Positions 1 to 7,385 of a stretch of 8,432 bases of DNA are shown piece after piece. Every line of letters starts with the position of its first letter. Within the stretch, counting starts at the first letter, position 1. This DNA is from Deltaproteobacteria bacterium (lineage in GTDB: Bacteria; Desulfobacterota; Desulfobacteria; Desulfobacterales; JAFDDL01). The stretch lies in assembly GCA_019310865.1 (NCBI GenBank), contig JAFDDL010000140.1, positions 1-8,432 on the forward strand, given 5' to 3'. Under the pieces are notes generated by a model. It was not told the DNA's origin, made no database searches, and saw only the letters and a program-made list of their open reading frames with translations. The translations under genes were made by a program, and so were the position numbers.

Positions 1-43
1 CAATGCGTCTTGACTTGAAAGACAAAAGATGTAATCTCTGCCC

Positions 44-745
44 ATGCAAAAGCAATCGGTCAAAAAACGTCCCGCATCAACTGTTGCAAAATCGATGCAG
101 AACCGAAGACCGGCGCGGTGGCGGCAGGTGTCGATTACGGTTTTAATCAGCCTGTGGATGTTCATTCTCGGCGTACTGGTGGGTCGCGGCACCTCGCCGG
201 TTAAATTTGATATGGAATCGATCCAGGAACAGATGAGCCGATTGAAAACGGACGCCGTCCAAGAGACAAAAAGACGCTATAAAATCAAGTTTAAAGAGAT
301 GGATCAACGCGGAGAGCTCGACTTTCCGGAAGATCTGAAAAAACCGTCCACCGATCTTCAGGCCCCGTCGGATCGACTGCTTGTGGAAAAACTCAATGGA
401 TCCAGATCGTCGGTTGAGCCCAACGCGGCAAGTTCCGTGACGAACCGGGCGACCCAACCGAATGTCCCCCGTAAAACCCAGGCGGCGATATTTAAAAAAA
501 ATGGCCGCCAACCGGCGTTGCTGACCATTCAAGTGGCGGCCACCCAAAACGCCGATTATGCGAACCAGGTTGTTTCACGGCTTGTTCGTAAAGGATTTCA
601 AGCCTATCGGACGTCAGGCCAAAGCCGGGCGTCCGGTACCTGGTACCGCATTCGGGTGGGCCGCTTCTCCAATCGCGCCGAAGCACACGCCATCATGGAA
701 AAACTCAAGGCGGAACGGTTTTCACCCATCGTGATAAAACGCTAA
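44..745 (+). CDS. SPOR-domain membrane protein
   Basis: The 233-residue product has a basic cytoplasmic N-terminus (residues 1-28, rich in K and R) and one hydrophobic segment at about 29-46 (VSITVLISLWMFILGVLVGR), consistent with a single-pass inner-membrane anchor. A charged, proline-containing low-complexity linker follows, and a C-terminal SPOR-like domain spans about 158-233 (LLTIQVAA, then WYRIRVGRFSNRAEA and the terminal SPIVIKR). SPOR domains bind denuded glycan strands of septal peptidoglycan, so a periplasmic role in division or wall remodelling is the family expectation. The gene leads a co-directional series, with gatC starting 17 bp after its stop. No strong Shine-Dalgarno precedes the ATG, but the only upstream sequence is 43 bp. 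The exact division role is unknown. Confidence 0.85.
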   Translation: MQKQSVKKRPASTVAKSMQNRRPARWRQVSITVLISLWMFILGVLVGRGTSPVKFDMESIQEQMSRLKTDAVQETKRRYKIKFKEMDQRGELDFPEDLKKPSTDLQAPSDRLLVEKLNGSRSSVEPNAASSVTNRATQPNVPRKTQAAIFKKNGRQPALLTIQVAATQNADYANQVVSRLVRKGFQAYRTSGQSRASGTWYRIRVGRFSNRAEAHAIMEKLKAERFSPIVIKR

Positions 746-762
746 ATAACGCAGGAGCCATC

Positions 763-1050
763 ATGACCATTTCTAAAAAGGATGTTACATACGTTGCGAA
801 TCTTGCCCACCTGACCCTGGAAGAATCGGACCTGGACACCTTTGCCCAACAGATCGGCACGATCCTCGAATATGTAAATACCCTGAACCAGGTGGACACC
901 ACGGGCGTGGCGGCCACCTCCCATGCCATTTTTTTAAATAATGCCTTTCGGGAAGATGATCCGAAACCCCACCTGGGGCAGGACAAATCGCTTGCAAACG
1001 CCCCGGAAGATGAAAACGGACATTTTATCGTACCGAAGATAATCGGATAA
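763..1050 (+). CDS. gatC: Asp/Glu-tRNA amidotransferase subunit C
   Basis: The 95-residue product has the usual GatC length and pattern: an N-terminal helix pair (VTYVANLAHLTLEESDLDTF), the segment ILEYVNTLNQVDTTGV, and the C-terminal FIVPKII ending. GatC is the small belt subunit that stabilises the GatA-GatB interface in the complex converting Glu-tRNA(Gln) or Asp-tRNA(Asn) to the amidated form. The ATG is preceded by AGGAG at 753-757, a good ribosome binding site that fixes the start. The gene lies between the SPOR gene and gatA with 17-bp gaps on both sides, consistent with one transcript. No gatB is visible in the window. Confidence 0.95.
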   Translation: MTISKKDVTYVANLAHLTLEESDLDTFAQQIGTILEYVNTLNQVDTTGVAATSHAIFLNNAFREDDPKPHLGQDKSLANAPEDENGHFIVPKIIG

Positions 1051-1067
1051 CAGGAAACCGGTGACAT

Positions 1068-2534
1068 ATGAACTTACCTGAACTGACCATTGAAAACGCA
1101 AGCGATCTGCTACGGAAAAAAGAAGTATCCGCTACGGAACTGACAACCGCTGTCTACGATCGGATCAACCGTTTAGAATCACGTGTCGGTGCATTTATCA
1201 CCCTTTGCCGTAATGAGGCGATCACCCAGGCGAAGCAGGCGGATAAATTGATCGCCTCCGGTGAAGGGTCTTACCTGACCGGCATCCCGTTGGCCATCAA
1301 GGACATTATCTGCACCCAGGACATACCGACCACCTGCGGCTCAAAGATTCTGGAGAATTTCATCCCCCAGTATAACGCCACCGTGATGAACAAACTCACC
1401 GCCGCCGGCGCCGTCATGCTGGGAAAGACCAATCTGGATGAATTTGCCCTGGGATCCTCCACGGAAAACTCCGCCCTGAAAAAAACCCGGAATCCCTGGG
1501 ACCTGTCCTGCATTCCCGGCGGATCGAGCGGGGGCTCTGCCTCGGCAGTGGCGGCGGACATGTGCCTGGGCGCCCTGGGCTCGGATACCGGCGGCTCCAT
1601 TCGCCAACCCGCCTCACATTGCGGTGTGGTCGGTCTGAAACCAACCTACGGTCGCGTATCGCGATATGGACTCGTGGCCTTTGCCTCCTCGCTGGACCAA
1701 ATCGGCCCCCTGACCAAAACCGTCAAAGACTGCGCAATCTTGATGAACACCATTGCCGGGTACGATGCCGGCGATTCTACCTCGGTGCCCCGGGACGTAC
1801 CGGACTACACGGCAAGCTGTATTGCGAATATTGACGGCATCAAGGTGGGCATTCCAAAGGAATACTACGTCGAAGAAGGCCTCGATCCGGATGTTTCCCA
1901 AGCTGTCAACGCGGCCATTAAAACCATTGAGGACCTCGGCGGCCAATGCATCGAGGTCTCGCTGCCCCACACCGCCTATGCTGTGGCGGTCTACTATGTG
2001 ATTGCGCCCTGTGAAGCCAGCTCCAACCTGGCGCGCTATGACGGTGTAAAATATGGTCTGCGCGATGCGACGGCCGACTCACTCTCGGATATGTATCAGA
2101 AAACCCGCTCAAAAGGATTTGGACCGGAAGTACAAAGGCGCATCATTCTTGGCACCTATGCACTGTCGGCCGGCTATTATGATGCCTATTACGGAAAGGC
2201 CTCCCAGGTTCGAACTCTTATTATGCAGGACTTTAAAAATGCGTTTAAAGTCTGCGACGTGATTTTGTCACCCGTCGCCCCGACGCCGGCATTCCGGCTG
2301 GGGGAAAAAATCGATGATCCGCTGAAAATGTATCTGGAAGATATATTTACAATCTCGGCGAATCTGGCCGGCATTCCGGGCATATCGGTTCCCTGTGGCT
2401 TTTCCACCGGCAATCTGCCCATCGGTCTGCAACTGATGGGAAACCATTTCAGTGAAGAAACCCTGCTAAAGGTGGCCTATGCCTTTGAGCAGGCAACCGA
2501 TTTTCACAAACAGCGACCCGATCCATCGGTGTAA
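1068..2534 (+). CDS. gatA: Asp/Glu-tRNA amidotransferase subunit A
   Basis: The 488-residue protein is full-length GatA, the amidase-signature subunit that hydrolyses glutamine and sends ammonia to GatB for transamidation of mischarged tRNA. The catalytic Ser-cisSer-Lys triad is intact: Lys78 in GIPLAIKD, Ser153 in [10 protein letters not shown], and Ser177 in [13 protein letters not shown]. The glycine/serine-rich signature runs from about 147 to 183. The C-terminal portion carries the family ending [11 protein letters not shown] then LPIGLQLMG. An AGGA at 1052-1055, 12 bases upstream, is the likely ribosome binding site. It follows gatC by 17 bp. The presence of gatCA implies an indirect route to Gln-tRNA or Asn-tRNA, provided gatB lies elsewhere. 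Confidence 0.97.
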   Translation: MNLPELTIENASDLLRKKEVSATELTTAVYDRINRLESRVGAFITLCRNEAITQAKQADKLIASGEGSYLTGIPLAIKDIICTQDIPTTCGSKILENFIPQYNATVMNKLTAAGAVMLGKTNLDEFALGSSTENSALKKTRNPWDLSCIPGGSSGGSASAVAADMCLGALGSDTGGSIRQPASHCGVVGLKPTYGRVSRYGLVAFASSLDQIGPLTKTVKDCAILMNTIAGYDAGDSTSVPRDVPDYTASCIANIDGIKVGIPKEYYVEEGLDPDVSQAVNAAIKTIEDLGGQCIEVSLPHTAYAVAVYYVIAPCEASSNLARYDGVKYGLRDATADSLSDMYQKTRSKGFGPEVQRRIILGTYALSAGYYDAYYGKASQVRTLIMQDFKNAFKVCDVILSPVAPTPAFRLGEKIDDPLKMYLEDIFTISANLAGIPGISVPCGFSTGNLPIGLQLMGNHFSEETLLKVAYAFEQATDFHKQRPDPSV

Positions 2535-2538
2535 TCCG

Positions 2539-2566
2539 ATGCACCGGCTCCGATGAATCCGTGCAT
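2539..2566 (+). other. Imperfect hairpin before small-ORF ribosome site
   Basis: ATGCAC (2539-2544) pairs with GTGCAT (2561-2566). The stem is extended by GG (2546-2547) against CC (2559-2560) with C2545 bulged, giving an 11-base loop. It sits between the gatA stop and directly against the GGAGG at 2567-2571. There is no following T-run, so it is not an intrinsic terminator. It could affect RNA processing or access to the ribosome site, but the stem is short and may be chance. Confidence 0.3.
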
Positions 2567-2580
2567 GGAGGCAAACGATC

Positions 2581-2757
2581 ATGAGCATTCAACCAACCGG
2601 TGAAGCGTTGCGGCGGGCGGTCAAATACCTGTCGGAAAAAAGGCTGGAAGACCCCCAGGTAAATATGGTGCGCCTCATTGATGAAGCCTGTCTGAAATTT
2701 GACCTGACACCCAAGGAAGGCGACTATCTCATCAAGTTCTATAAAGAAGAAGAATAG
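2581..2757 (+). CDS. Small conserved-looking hypothetical protein
   Basis: This 58-codon gene begins with ATG after a strong GGAGG (2567-2571, 9-base spacing) and stops with TAG two bases before the mutL start, so translational coupling with mutL is likely. The product is soluble, charged and probably all-helical: MSIQPTGEALRRAVKYLSEK, then VNMVRLIDEACLKFDLTPKE, then an acidic end KFYKEEE. It has no membrane segment, signal peptide or cysteine motif. Good ribosome site, tight packing and sensible codon use argue that it is real. I recall similar short ORFs beside mutL in related bacteria but cannot name a family. A helper or regulatory role for MutL would be only a guess from position. Confidence 0.8.
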   Translation: MSIQPTGEALRRAVKYLSEKRLEDPQVNMVRLIDEACLKFDLTPKEGDYLIKFYKEEE

Positions 2758-2759
2758 CC

Positions 2760-4568
2760 GTGGCTGAAATCAAAATCCTTCCGGAAATCCTGTCCAATAA
2801 AATTGCCGCCGGCGAGGTAATTGAACGGCCCGCTTCGGTGGTCAAAGAACTGGTGGAAAACGCCCTGGACGCCGGGAGCACCCGAATTATTCTCGCACTG
2901 GAAAATGCCGGAAAATCCATGATCCGGATTTCGGACAACGGCAAGGGAATGGGCCGGGATGACGCCCTGATGGCCATCGAACGCTACGCCACCAGCAAGC
3001 TGGCCTCGGATGAAGATCTGTTTGCCATTGACACCCTGGGCTTTCGGGGCGAAGCGCTGCCGAGCATTGCATCGGTGTCGCGCTTGTCCATTGAAACCCG
3101 GGACAACCGGTCCGATGTGGGCGTTCGCATAGATCTTGATGGCGGCAGGATCAAGTCTGTGACCGATATCGGCGCACCCACCGGCACCCAGGTCACCGTA
3201 AAACAGCTGTTTTTCAACACCCCGGCCCGCCGAAAATATTTAAAAACCACTGGTACTGAAATGGGCCACATCGTCGACACTCTGTCCGGTATCGCCCTGG
3301 CGTGGCCCACGGTTCATTTTCAGTTGCTGCACAATCACAAAACCGTGAAAAACTGGCCGGCCGCTGAAGCGCCCCCCCAGCGCATTGCCGATGTGATCGG
3401 AAACGCTACAAAAAACAATCTGCTGCCCATCGAAGCATCACAACACGACGTGTCGATCAAGGGGTGGATTACCACCGACAAGACCCTTCGCAGCACCACC
3501 CGGGGGATATACACCTTTGTCAATCAGCGATTCGTTAAAGACAGGCTGGTTCAACATGCGCTCCTGGCCGGCTATGCCGGGCGGATTGTCTCCGGGCGCT
3601 ATCCGGTGGCGGTCCTGTTTCTGAGCGTTGCCTTTGACCGGGTCGACGTCAATGTCCATCCCACCAAGCATGCCGTCCGGTTTGCAGATCCAAATCGTGT
3701 GCACGGTCTCATTGAGACAACCGTCGCCGAGGCCCTTCTGCGCGCCACCCGTCCGACCTGGTCAATCCCATCCGATACCGATGCCTCGGTGTCGGAATCG
3801 ATGCCGATCCATCCACCGGCACCCACCTCAGATGCGTATCGGAAAAGCGAACCAGTCCACCCGGATCCCATGGCCCTGCCGAGTGAAGCCCCCCCATTAA
3901 GACCATTGGTATCAGAACCTACGCCCAAGTCGGAGCCCACCGAGGCCCCGGCAAAACAGGTTCCCATCTGGCAGCCGAGAACCTTTCAGGACCTTCGAAT
4001 CATCGGCCAGTTTCATGACACGTATATTGTCTGTGAATCGACCACCAAGGGATTGATCCTGATCGATCAGCACGCCGCCCACGAACGAATCGTCTATGAA
4101 CAGCTCCAGCAGCGCAAACAGGAGAAACGGACCGAATCCCAGAATCTTCTGCTTCCTGAAACCCTGGAACTTGGCTTTCGTGAGGCGCAAACTCTGGCGC
4201 AGATGCTTCCGGATCTGGCGGCGTTCGGACTCACCGTGGAACCCTTCGGCGGGACAACTTTTGTGATCAAATCGGTCCCGACCCTGCTGTCCGATCAGGG
4301 AATTGGTTCGCTCATATCCGAAATAGTGGAAAAAATGGTTGCGGTGACCTACAGCCCCGGCCTGGAAACGGCCTTGGATGAAGTTCGCCGGCTCATGGCC
4401 TGCCATGGTTCCATTCGGGCCAATCAGCGACTTTCATTGGATCAAATCAAGGCGCTTCTGGAGCAACTCGATGCCTGTGAATCGCCATCCCATTGCCCCC
4501 ATGGCCGTCCCACATGGATTCAATGGCGCCTTGCAGAAATTGAAAAATCTTTTCGCCGGGTCTTGTAA
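2760..4568 (+). CDS. mutL: DNA mismatch repair endonuclease MutL
   Basis: The 602-residue MutL starts with GTG. The N-terminal GHKL ATPase has motif I around E33/N34 (KELVENALDAGS), motif II D59-G63 (SDNGKGM), ATSKL at 77-81, GFRGEAL at 94-100, and NTPARRKYL downstream. A proline/serine/glutamate-rich linker (about 340-410) leads to the C-terminal dimerisation and nuclease domain. That domain carries DQHAAHERIVYE at 436-447, a full DQHA(X)2E(X)4E metal site; ACHGSIRAN at 547-555; and CPHGRP at 579-584. QNLLLP at 461-466 fits the QXX(L/I)XP sliding-clamp motif. These features mark a nicking MutL, unlike E. coli MutL, so strand discrimination is probably MutH/Dam independent. The stop TAA abuts the convergent helicase stop. 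No terminator is visible at the junction. Confidence 0.97.
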   Translation: MAEIKILPEILSNKIAAGEVIERPASVVKELVENALDAGSTRIILALENAGKSMIRISDNGKGMGRDDALMAIERYATSKLASDEDLFAIDTLGFRGEALPSIASVSRLSIETRDNRSDVGVRIDLDGGRIKSVTDIGAPTGTQVTVKQLFFNTPARRKYLKTTGTEMGHIVDTLSGIALAWPTVHFQLLHNHKTVKNWPAAEAPPQRIADVIGNATKNNLLPIEASQHDVSIKGWITTDKTLRSTTRGIYTFVNQRFVKDRLVQHALLAGYAGRIVSGRYPVAVLFLSVAFDRVDVNVHPTKHAVRFADPNRVHGLIETTVAEALLRATRPTWSIPSDTDASVSESMPIHPPAPTSDAYRKSEPVHPDPMALPSEAPPLRPLVSEPTPKSEPTEAPAKQVPIWQPRTFQDLRIIGQFHDTYIVCESTTKGLILIDQHAAHERIVYEQLQQRKQEKRTESQNLLLPETLELGFREAQTLAQMLPDLAAFGLTVEPFGGTTFVIKSVPTLLSDQGIGSLISEIVEKMVAVTYSPGLETALDEVRRLMACHGSIRANQRLSLDQIKALLEQLDACESPSHCPHGRPTWIQWRLAEIEKSFRRVL

Positions 4569-7175
4569 TTAGAGGGCGTTATTTTCGGACGCTTCGCTTT
4601 CCCGGAGTCTTCGCTTTCCCGGAGTCTTCGCTTTCCCGGAGTCTTCGCTTTCCTGCGCGAGCCCCAAATGCTTCTGGTGGGCCATCATCAGTTTGATGTC
4701 GCCATAGGAGGATTTGTCGCCCAGCTCTTTTTTTACTTCTTTTAGGGAATTATTGGGGCTTTGGGATAATGCCGTATTAATGATGCTTTGTTTTTCGGGT
4801 GAGAGCAGTCTGTTGATATCTAATTTGCCCTTTTCAATAAAAAAGCACAGGTGCCCCTGGATGGTGGATTCCACCAGGCTCCGTTCTTGTGCGATGCGGG
4901 CAATGGTGACGCCCTTATTAAACATATCAAAACTGATCTGTTTGGTATCTGAACGGGCTTTTGCTTTTCCCGAGGATGTTTTTTCCCCCGGCACGTCTTT
5001 GATATCCGGTCGTTTTATCTCGACTATCCTGTGTTTTTTACGATAGGCCGTAACCAGTTCCAAGAGGTCTTTACCATATTTTTCAACCGTTTTCTTTCCA
5101 ACACCGTTGATTTTTTTCAGATCCGCCGGCGTGCCGGGTAAACTGACGGCTATCTGAATCAATACCCGTTGGTGGAGGACCTGATAACGGTCCAGGCCTT
5201 GTTCCTCGGCCTTGCGAGAACGCCAGTCTTTCAGATGATGGAATAATTCCGGGTGCTCAACGTCTGCTTCGCTGACGTCCGGGGCCTTCGGTTTTTTTTC
5301 TTTTTTGGGGATGAGATCAATTTCAGCCTTTGATAGGGCACGTAAGTATTGCGACGGCGAAAATCCATTTTTGCACGATTGAATGCCGGCAAGCTTCACA
5401 ACAATATCCTGCTTGAGATGGGTCAGGGCATAATCAATCTTTTTACCAAGTTCTTTATTGTCCGTCTCTACCTGAAAATTTTCCATCACCTCATCAAAAA
5501 CTAAAGAAAACTTGTTTTGGAACCATTCGGATGCTTTGCCAATCCGTTCCAGAATATGGGCATCGGATTCCGGCAGCCTTCCGTTTGCAAAAATGGTGCG
5601 CAATTGCTGCTGGAACTTTTCACTGACCTGAAAAATCTGTTCCCCGGCCATTTCCTGCAACCGGCCCATATCGGCCACCCCGGATATGTGAACCCGGCCG
5701 GCATTGCCCCGCAAAAGCCGGACAAGGTAGTTTAGACGATTGCGCAGGATTTTTAAATCGAAACCGTCCAGCAGCAATTGCTGCTGATATCGTATTTTGG
5801 CTGCCTGGAGCCGGTCTGCACAAGGCGGGTTCTGCCTGGCCGTTTCAACAAAGCACAGGACGGCGTCATCTGTTTCAATGCCCCGGGCGGGGATGGGAGA
5901 GCTGAGCACCATACCCTCAAAGGTTCTACAACGGCTTAACGCCACATAAACCTGGCCATGGGCAAACGCGGATTTGGCATCAATGACGGCTTTGTCAAAG
6001 GTCAGGCCTTGACTTTTATGGATGGTGATGGCCCATGCCAGCTTTAGGGGAAATTGTTTGAATTTTCCGATGATATCCGCTTTGATTTCATTATTTTCTT
6101 CGTTCACCGTATATTTTATATTTTCCCATTCCACGGGTTCGACCACAATTTCCCCAGGCGCATCCGGGCAAAGAATACGAATCTGCCGACTGGAAAGGGT
6201 CTTTATTTTCCCGATTTTGCCATTGTAATAGCGCTTTTCTGCAGAGGCATCATTGCGAATAAACATCACCTGGGCCCCCTCCTTGAGTACCAAGGTACCC
6301 TGGGTCGGGTAAGTATGTTCGGGAAAATCACCTGAAACCTCGGCATTAAAAAAATATTCCTTCCTTGCCAATGCCCCAATTCTGGTTTTATTAATAGTGT
6401 CGGCGCTGCGGTTATGTGTGGTCAGGGTGATATAGCCTTGGTCCTTTTCAGGTGTATAATTTTGAATATACCGCTGGTTCAGTTCCCCAATGGCGACCGC
6501 ATCAAGGCGATTGTCGCGGACCCGGTTAAGCAAATTGATAAATCGGGCGTCGGACTGACGGAAAATATGGGTTAATTCAATGGTATCCAGTTCTGTCCGT
6601 TCAAGGGCACGGCTGGAAAAAAAATAAACCGAGGCATAATATTGCTGTAAAAGCGCCCTTTCATCCTGCTTTGCTACCGGAGAGAGCTGGTGCAGATCCC
6701 CGATCATCAATAGCTGCACGCCGCCAAAGGGCTGATCATTGCGGCGGTGTCGCCGCAGAACCGCATCCACGGAATCGAGCAAATCGGCCCGCACCATACT
6801 GATCTCGTCAATCACCAGCAAATCAAGGCTCTTAATAATCCGCCTCTTTTCTTTACTGAATCTGAATTGGCGCTGCCGGCTATTTTCATAAGCCTCGCTG
6901 CCTGGAATAAACGGGCCAAAGGGCAGTTGAAAAAACGAATGGAGGGTGACACCGCCGGCATTAATAGCCGCAACCCCGGTCGGAGCCGTGATGATCATTC
7001 GCTTTGCCGTCTTTCCTTTCAAAGTATGCAGAAAGGTGGTTTTGCCGGTACCGGCTTTTCCGGTTAAAAAAATATTCCGATTGGTGTATTGAACAAAGCC
7101 CCAGGCCAGCTTCAGTTCAGGGTTTTCCGACGGTGTAAAATCCATATGTCTTTTCCCGATCATTTGCGACAACAT
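4569..7175 (-). CDS. Pif1/RecD-like SF1B helicase with HRDC and HTH
   Basis: The long form is 868 residues. SF1B motifs are intact: Walker A GKAGTGKT (39-46), motif Ia APTGVAA (64-70), Walker B VIDEIS (121-126), motif III GDLHQLSPV (159-167), FRQ (205-207), TTHN (252-255), IHKSQG (385-390) and VALSRC (411-416). An HRDC-like helix-hairpin region follows at about 643-712 (LKKINGVGKKTVEKYG), then a RecQ-type C-terminal helix-turn-helix at about 747-837. The family unwinds DNA 5'-3' and may act on replication or recombination intermediates, G-quadruplexes or R-loops; its role here is unknown. Met11 (ATG at 7143-7145) is a likely better start: MDFTPSENPEL begins the conserved region and GGGA lies just upstream. 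The C-terminal tail is built from a 17-bp tandem repeat. By eye the gene is more A+T-rich than its neighbours. Confidence 0.92.
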   Translation of the reverse strand: MLSQMIGKRHMDFTPSENPELKLAWGFVQYTNRNIFLTGKAGTGKTTFLHTLKGKTAKRMIITAPTGVAAINAGGVTLHSFFQLPFGPFIPGSEAYENSRQRQFRFSKEKRRIIKSLDLLVIDEISMVRADLLDSVDAVLRRHRRNDQPFGGVQLLMIGDLHQLSPVAKQDERALLQQYYASVYFFSSRALERTELDTIELTHIFRQSDARFINLLNRVRDNRLDAVAIGELNQRYIQNYTPEKDQGYITLTTHNRSADTINKTRIGALARKEYFFNAEVSGDFPEHTYPTQGTLVLKEGAQVMFIRNDASAEKRYYNGKIGKIKTLSSRQIRILCPDAPGEIVVEPVEWENIKYTVNEENNEIKADIIGKFKQFPLKLAWAITIHKSQGLTFDKAVIDAKSAFAHGQVYVALSRCRTFEGMVLSSPIPARGIETDDAVLCFVETARQNPPCADRLQAAKIRYQQQLLLDGFDLKILRNRLNYLVRLLRGNAGRVHISGVADMGRLQEMAGEQIFQVSEKFQQQLRTIFANGRLPESDAHILERIGKASEWFQNKFSLVFDEVMENFQVETDNKELGKKIDYALTHLKQDIVVKLAGIQSCKNGFSPSQYLRALSKAEIDLIPKKEKKPKAPDVSEADVEHPELFHHLKDWRSRKAEEQGLDRYQVLHQRVLIQIAVSLPGTPADLKKINGVGKKTVEKYGKDLLELVTAYRKKHRIVEIKRPDIKDVPGEKTSSGKAKARSDTKQISFDMFNKGVTIARIAQERSLVESTIQGHLCFFIEKGKLDINRLLSPEKQSIINTALSQSPNNSLKEVKKELGDKSSYGDIKLMMAHQKHLGLAQESEDSGKAKTPGKRRLRESEASENNAL
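4592..4653 (-). repeat. 17-bp tandem repeat in helicase 3' end
   Basis: The unit cttcgctttcccggagt (+ strand) occurs at 4592-4608, 4609-4625 and 4626-4642, followed by an 11-base partial copy at 4643-4653, all identical. Seventeen is not a multiple of three, so the helicase reads successive copies in different frames as ESEDSG, KAKTPG and KRRLR before returning to ESE. Three full units add 51 bp, exactly 17 residues (845-861), so the current copy number preserves the reading frame. There are no spacers, so this is not a CRISPR array. Confidence 0.97.
4644..4664 (-). repeat. 21-bp inverted repeat, left copy
   Basis: This is the exact reverse complement of 7344-7364; the match stops at both ends (4643 and 4665 mismatch). 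Read on the minus strand it encodes helicase residues GLAQESE (838-844). It overlaps the last, partial unit of the 17-bp tandem array by ten bases. A perfect 21-bp match within an 8.4 kb window is very unlikely by chance. Confidence 0.95.
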
Positions 7176-7190
7176 CTATTGTTACAGACT

Positions 7191-7219
7191 TCTATACTCG
7201 CTATCGCGTTACTAGTAAA
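7191..7219 (-). promoter_or_regulatory. Candidate helicase promoter
   Basis: On the minus strand TTTACT (7219-7214) and TATAGA (7196-7191) are separated by exactly 17 bases, matching the sigma70 consensus at 4/6 and 4/6. Transcription would start near 7184, leaving too short a leader for the ATG at 7175. It would leave about 40 bases before the Met11 ATG at 7145, which supports the shorter helicase. Confidence 0.4.
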
Positions 7220-7284
7220 GGCTATACACATTTTCATTCCGGACATCGCTTTCACCTTGAGGATTCCGCGGAGATTGACGAGAA

Positions 7285-7313
7285 TTGACACCGATTGTGT
7301 TATGGCATATGGT
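7285..7313 (+). promoter_or_regulatory. Candidate EIIA/PII-like operon promoter
   Basis: A perfect TTGACA (7285-7290) lies 17 bases before TATGGT (7308-7313, 4/6 match to TATAAT). Transcription would begin near 7320, giving a leader of about 65 bases that contains the right copy of the 21-bp repeat and its hairpin before the ATG at 7386. Confidence 0.55.
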
Positions 7314-7343
7314 TTACGGGCACATAAAAACATCCTCAACTCA

Positions 7344-7364
7344 GGGCTCGCGCAGGAAAGCGAA
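7344..7364 (+). repeat. 21-bp inverted repeat, right copy
   Basis: This copy is the exact reverse complement of 4644-4664 and lies 21 bases upstream of the EIIA-like start codon. With the next three bases it can fold: GGGCTCGC (7344-7351) pairs with GCGAACCC (7360-7367) with one C-A mismatch and an 8-base loop. Read in the EIIA frame it also encodes GLAQESE, the same peptide as in the helicase tail. Confidence 0.95.
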
Positions 7365-7385
7365 CCCTTACTGAAAAGACGGGCC

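Larger units (their letters stand above)
7176..7385. promoter_or_regulatory. Divergent intergenic region, helicase/EIIA
   Basis: This 210-bp region separates the helicase start from the EIIA-like start and is the longest non-coding stretch in the window. It contains a plausible sigma70-type promoter facing each way, the right copy of the 21-bp inverted repeat and an imperfect hairpin. The + strand is open in the EIIA frame throughout, but the peptide does not look like any family domain. Confidence 0.6.

Noticed and set aside
10..35. TTGACT and TGTAAT resembling a promoter before the SPOR gene
   Set aside because: The spacer is only 14 bases, too short for a sigma70 promoter, and the upstream gene context is missing.
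1..43. Possible 3' end of an upstream gene such as argS
   Set aside because: All three + frames give only short uninformative peptides before stops; none shows a recognisable protein ending.
2539..2566. Intrinsic terminator after gatA
   Set aside because: The stem is short and followed by GGAGG, not a T-run.
3912..4406. 164-residue minus-strand ORF within mutL
   Set aside because: It is antisense to conserved MutL nuclease-domain codons, lacks family motifs and a ribosome site, so it is a shadow frame.
4592..4653. CRISPR-like repeats
   Set aside because: Units are 17 bp, directly abutting with no spacers, and inside a coding sequence.
6747..7067. 106-residue + strand ORF opposite the helicase N-terminus
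   Set aside because: It is antisense to the Walker A and Walker B coding region, with no domain or ribosome site.
4644..7364. Classical transposon with terminal inverted repeats
   Set aside because: No transposase is enclosed, no target-site duplication is visible next to the 21-bp repeats, and the left repeat lies inside the helicase coding end.
7089..7385. N-terminal extension of the EIIA gene, including an ATG at 7302
   Set aside because: The extra residues overlap the helicase or the predicted promoter and have no EIIA similarity; PtsN-like proteins start at the MKICSF equivalent.
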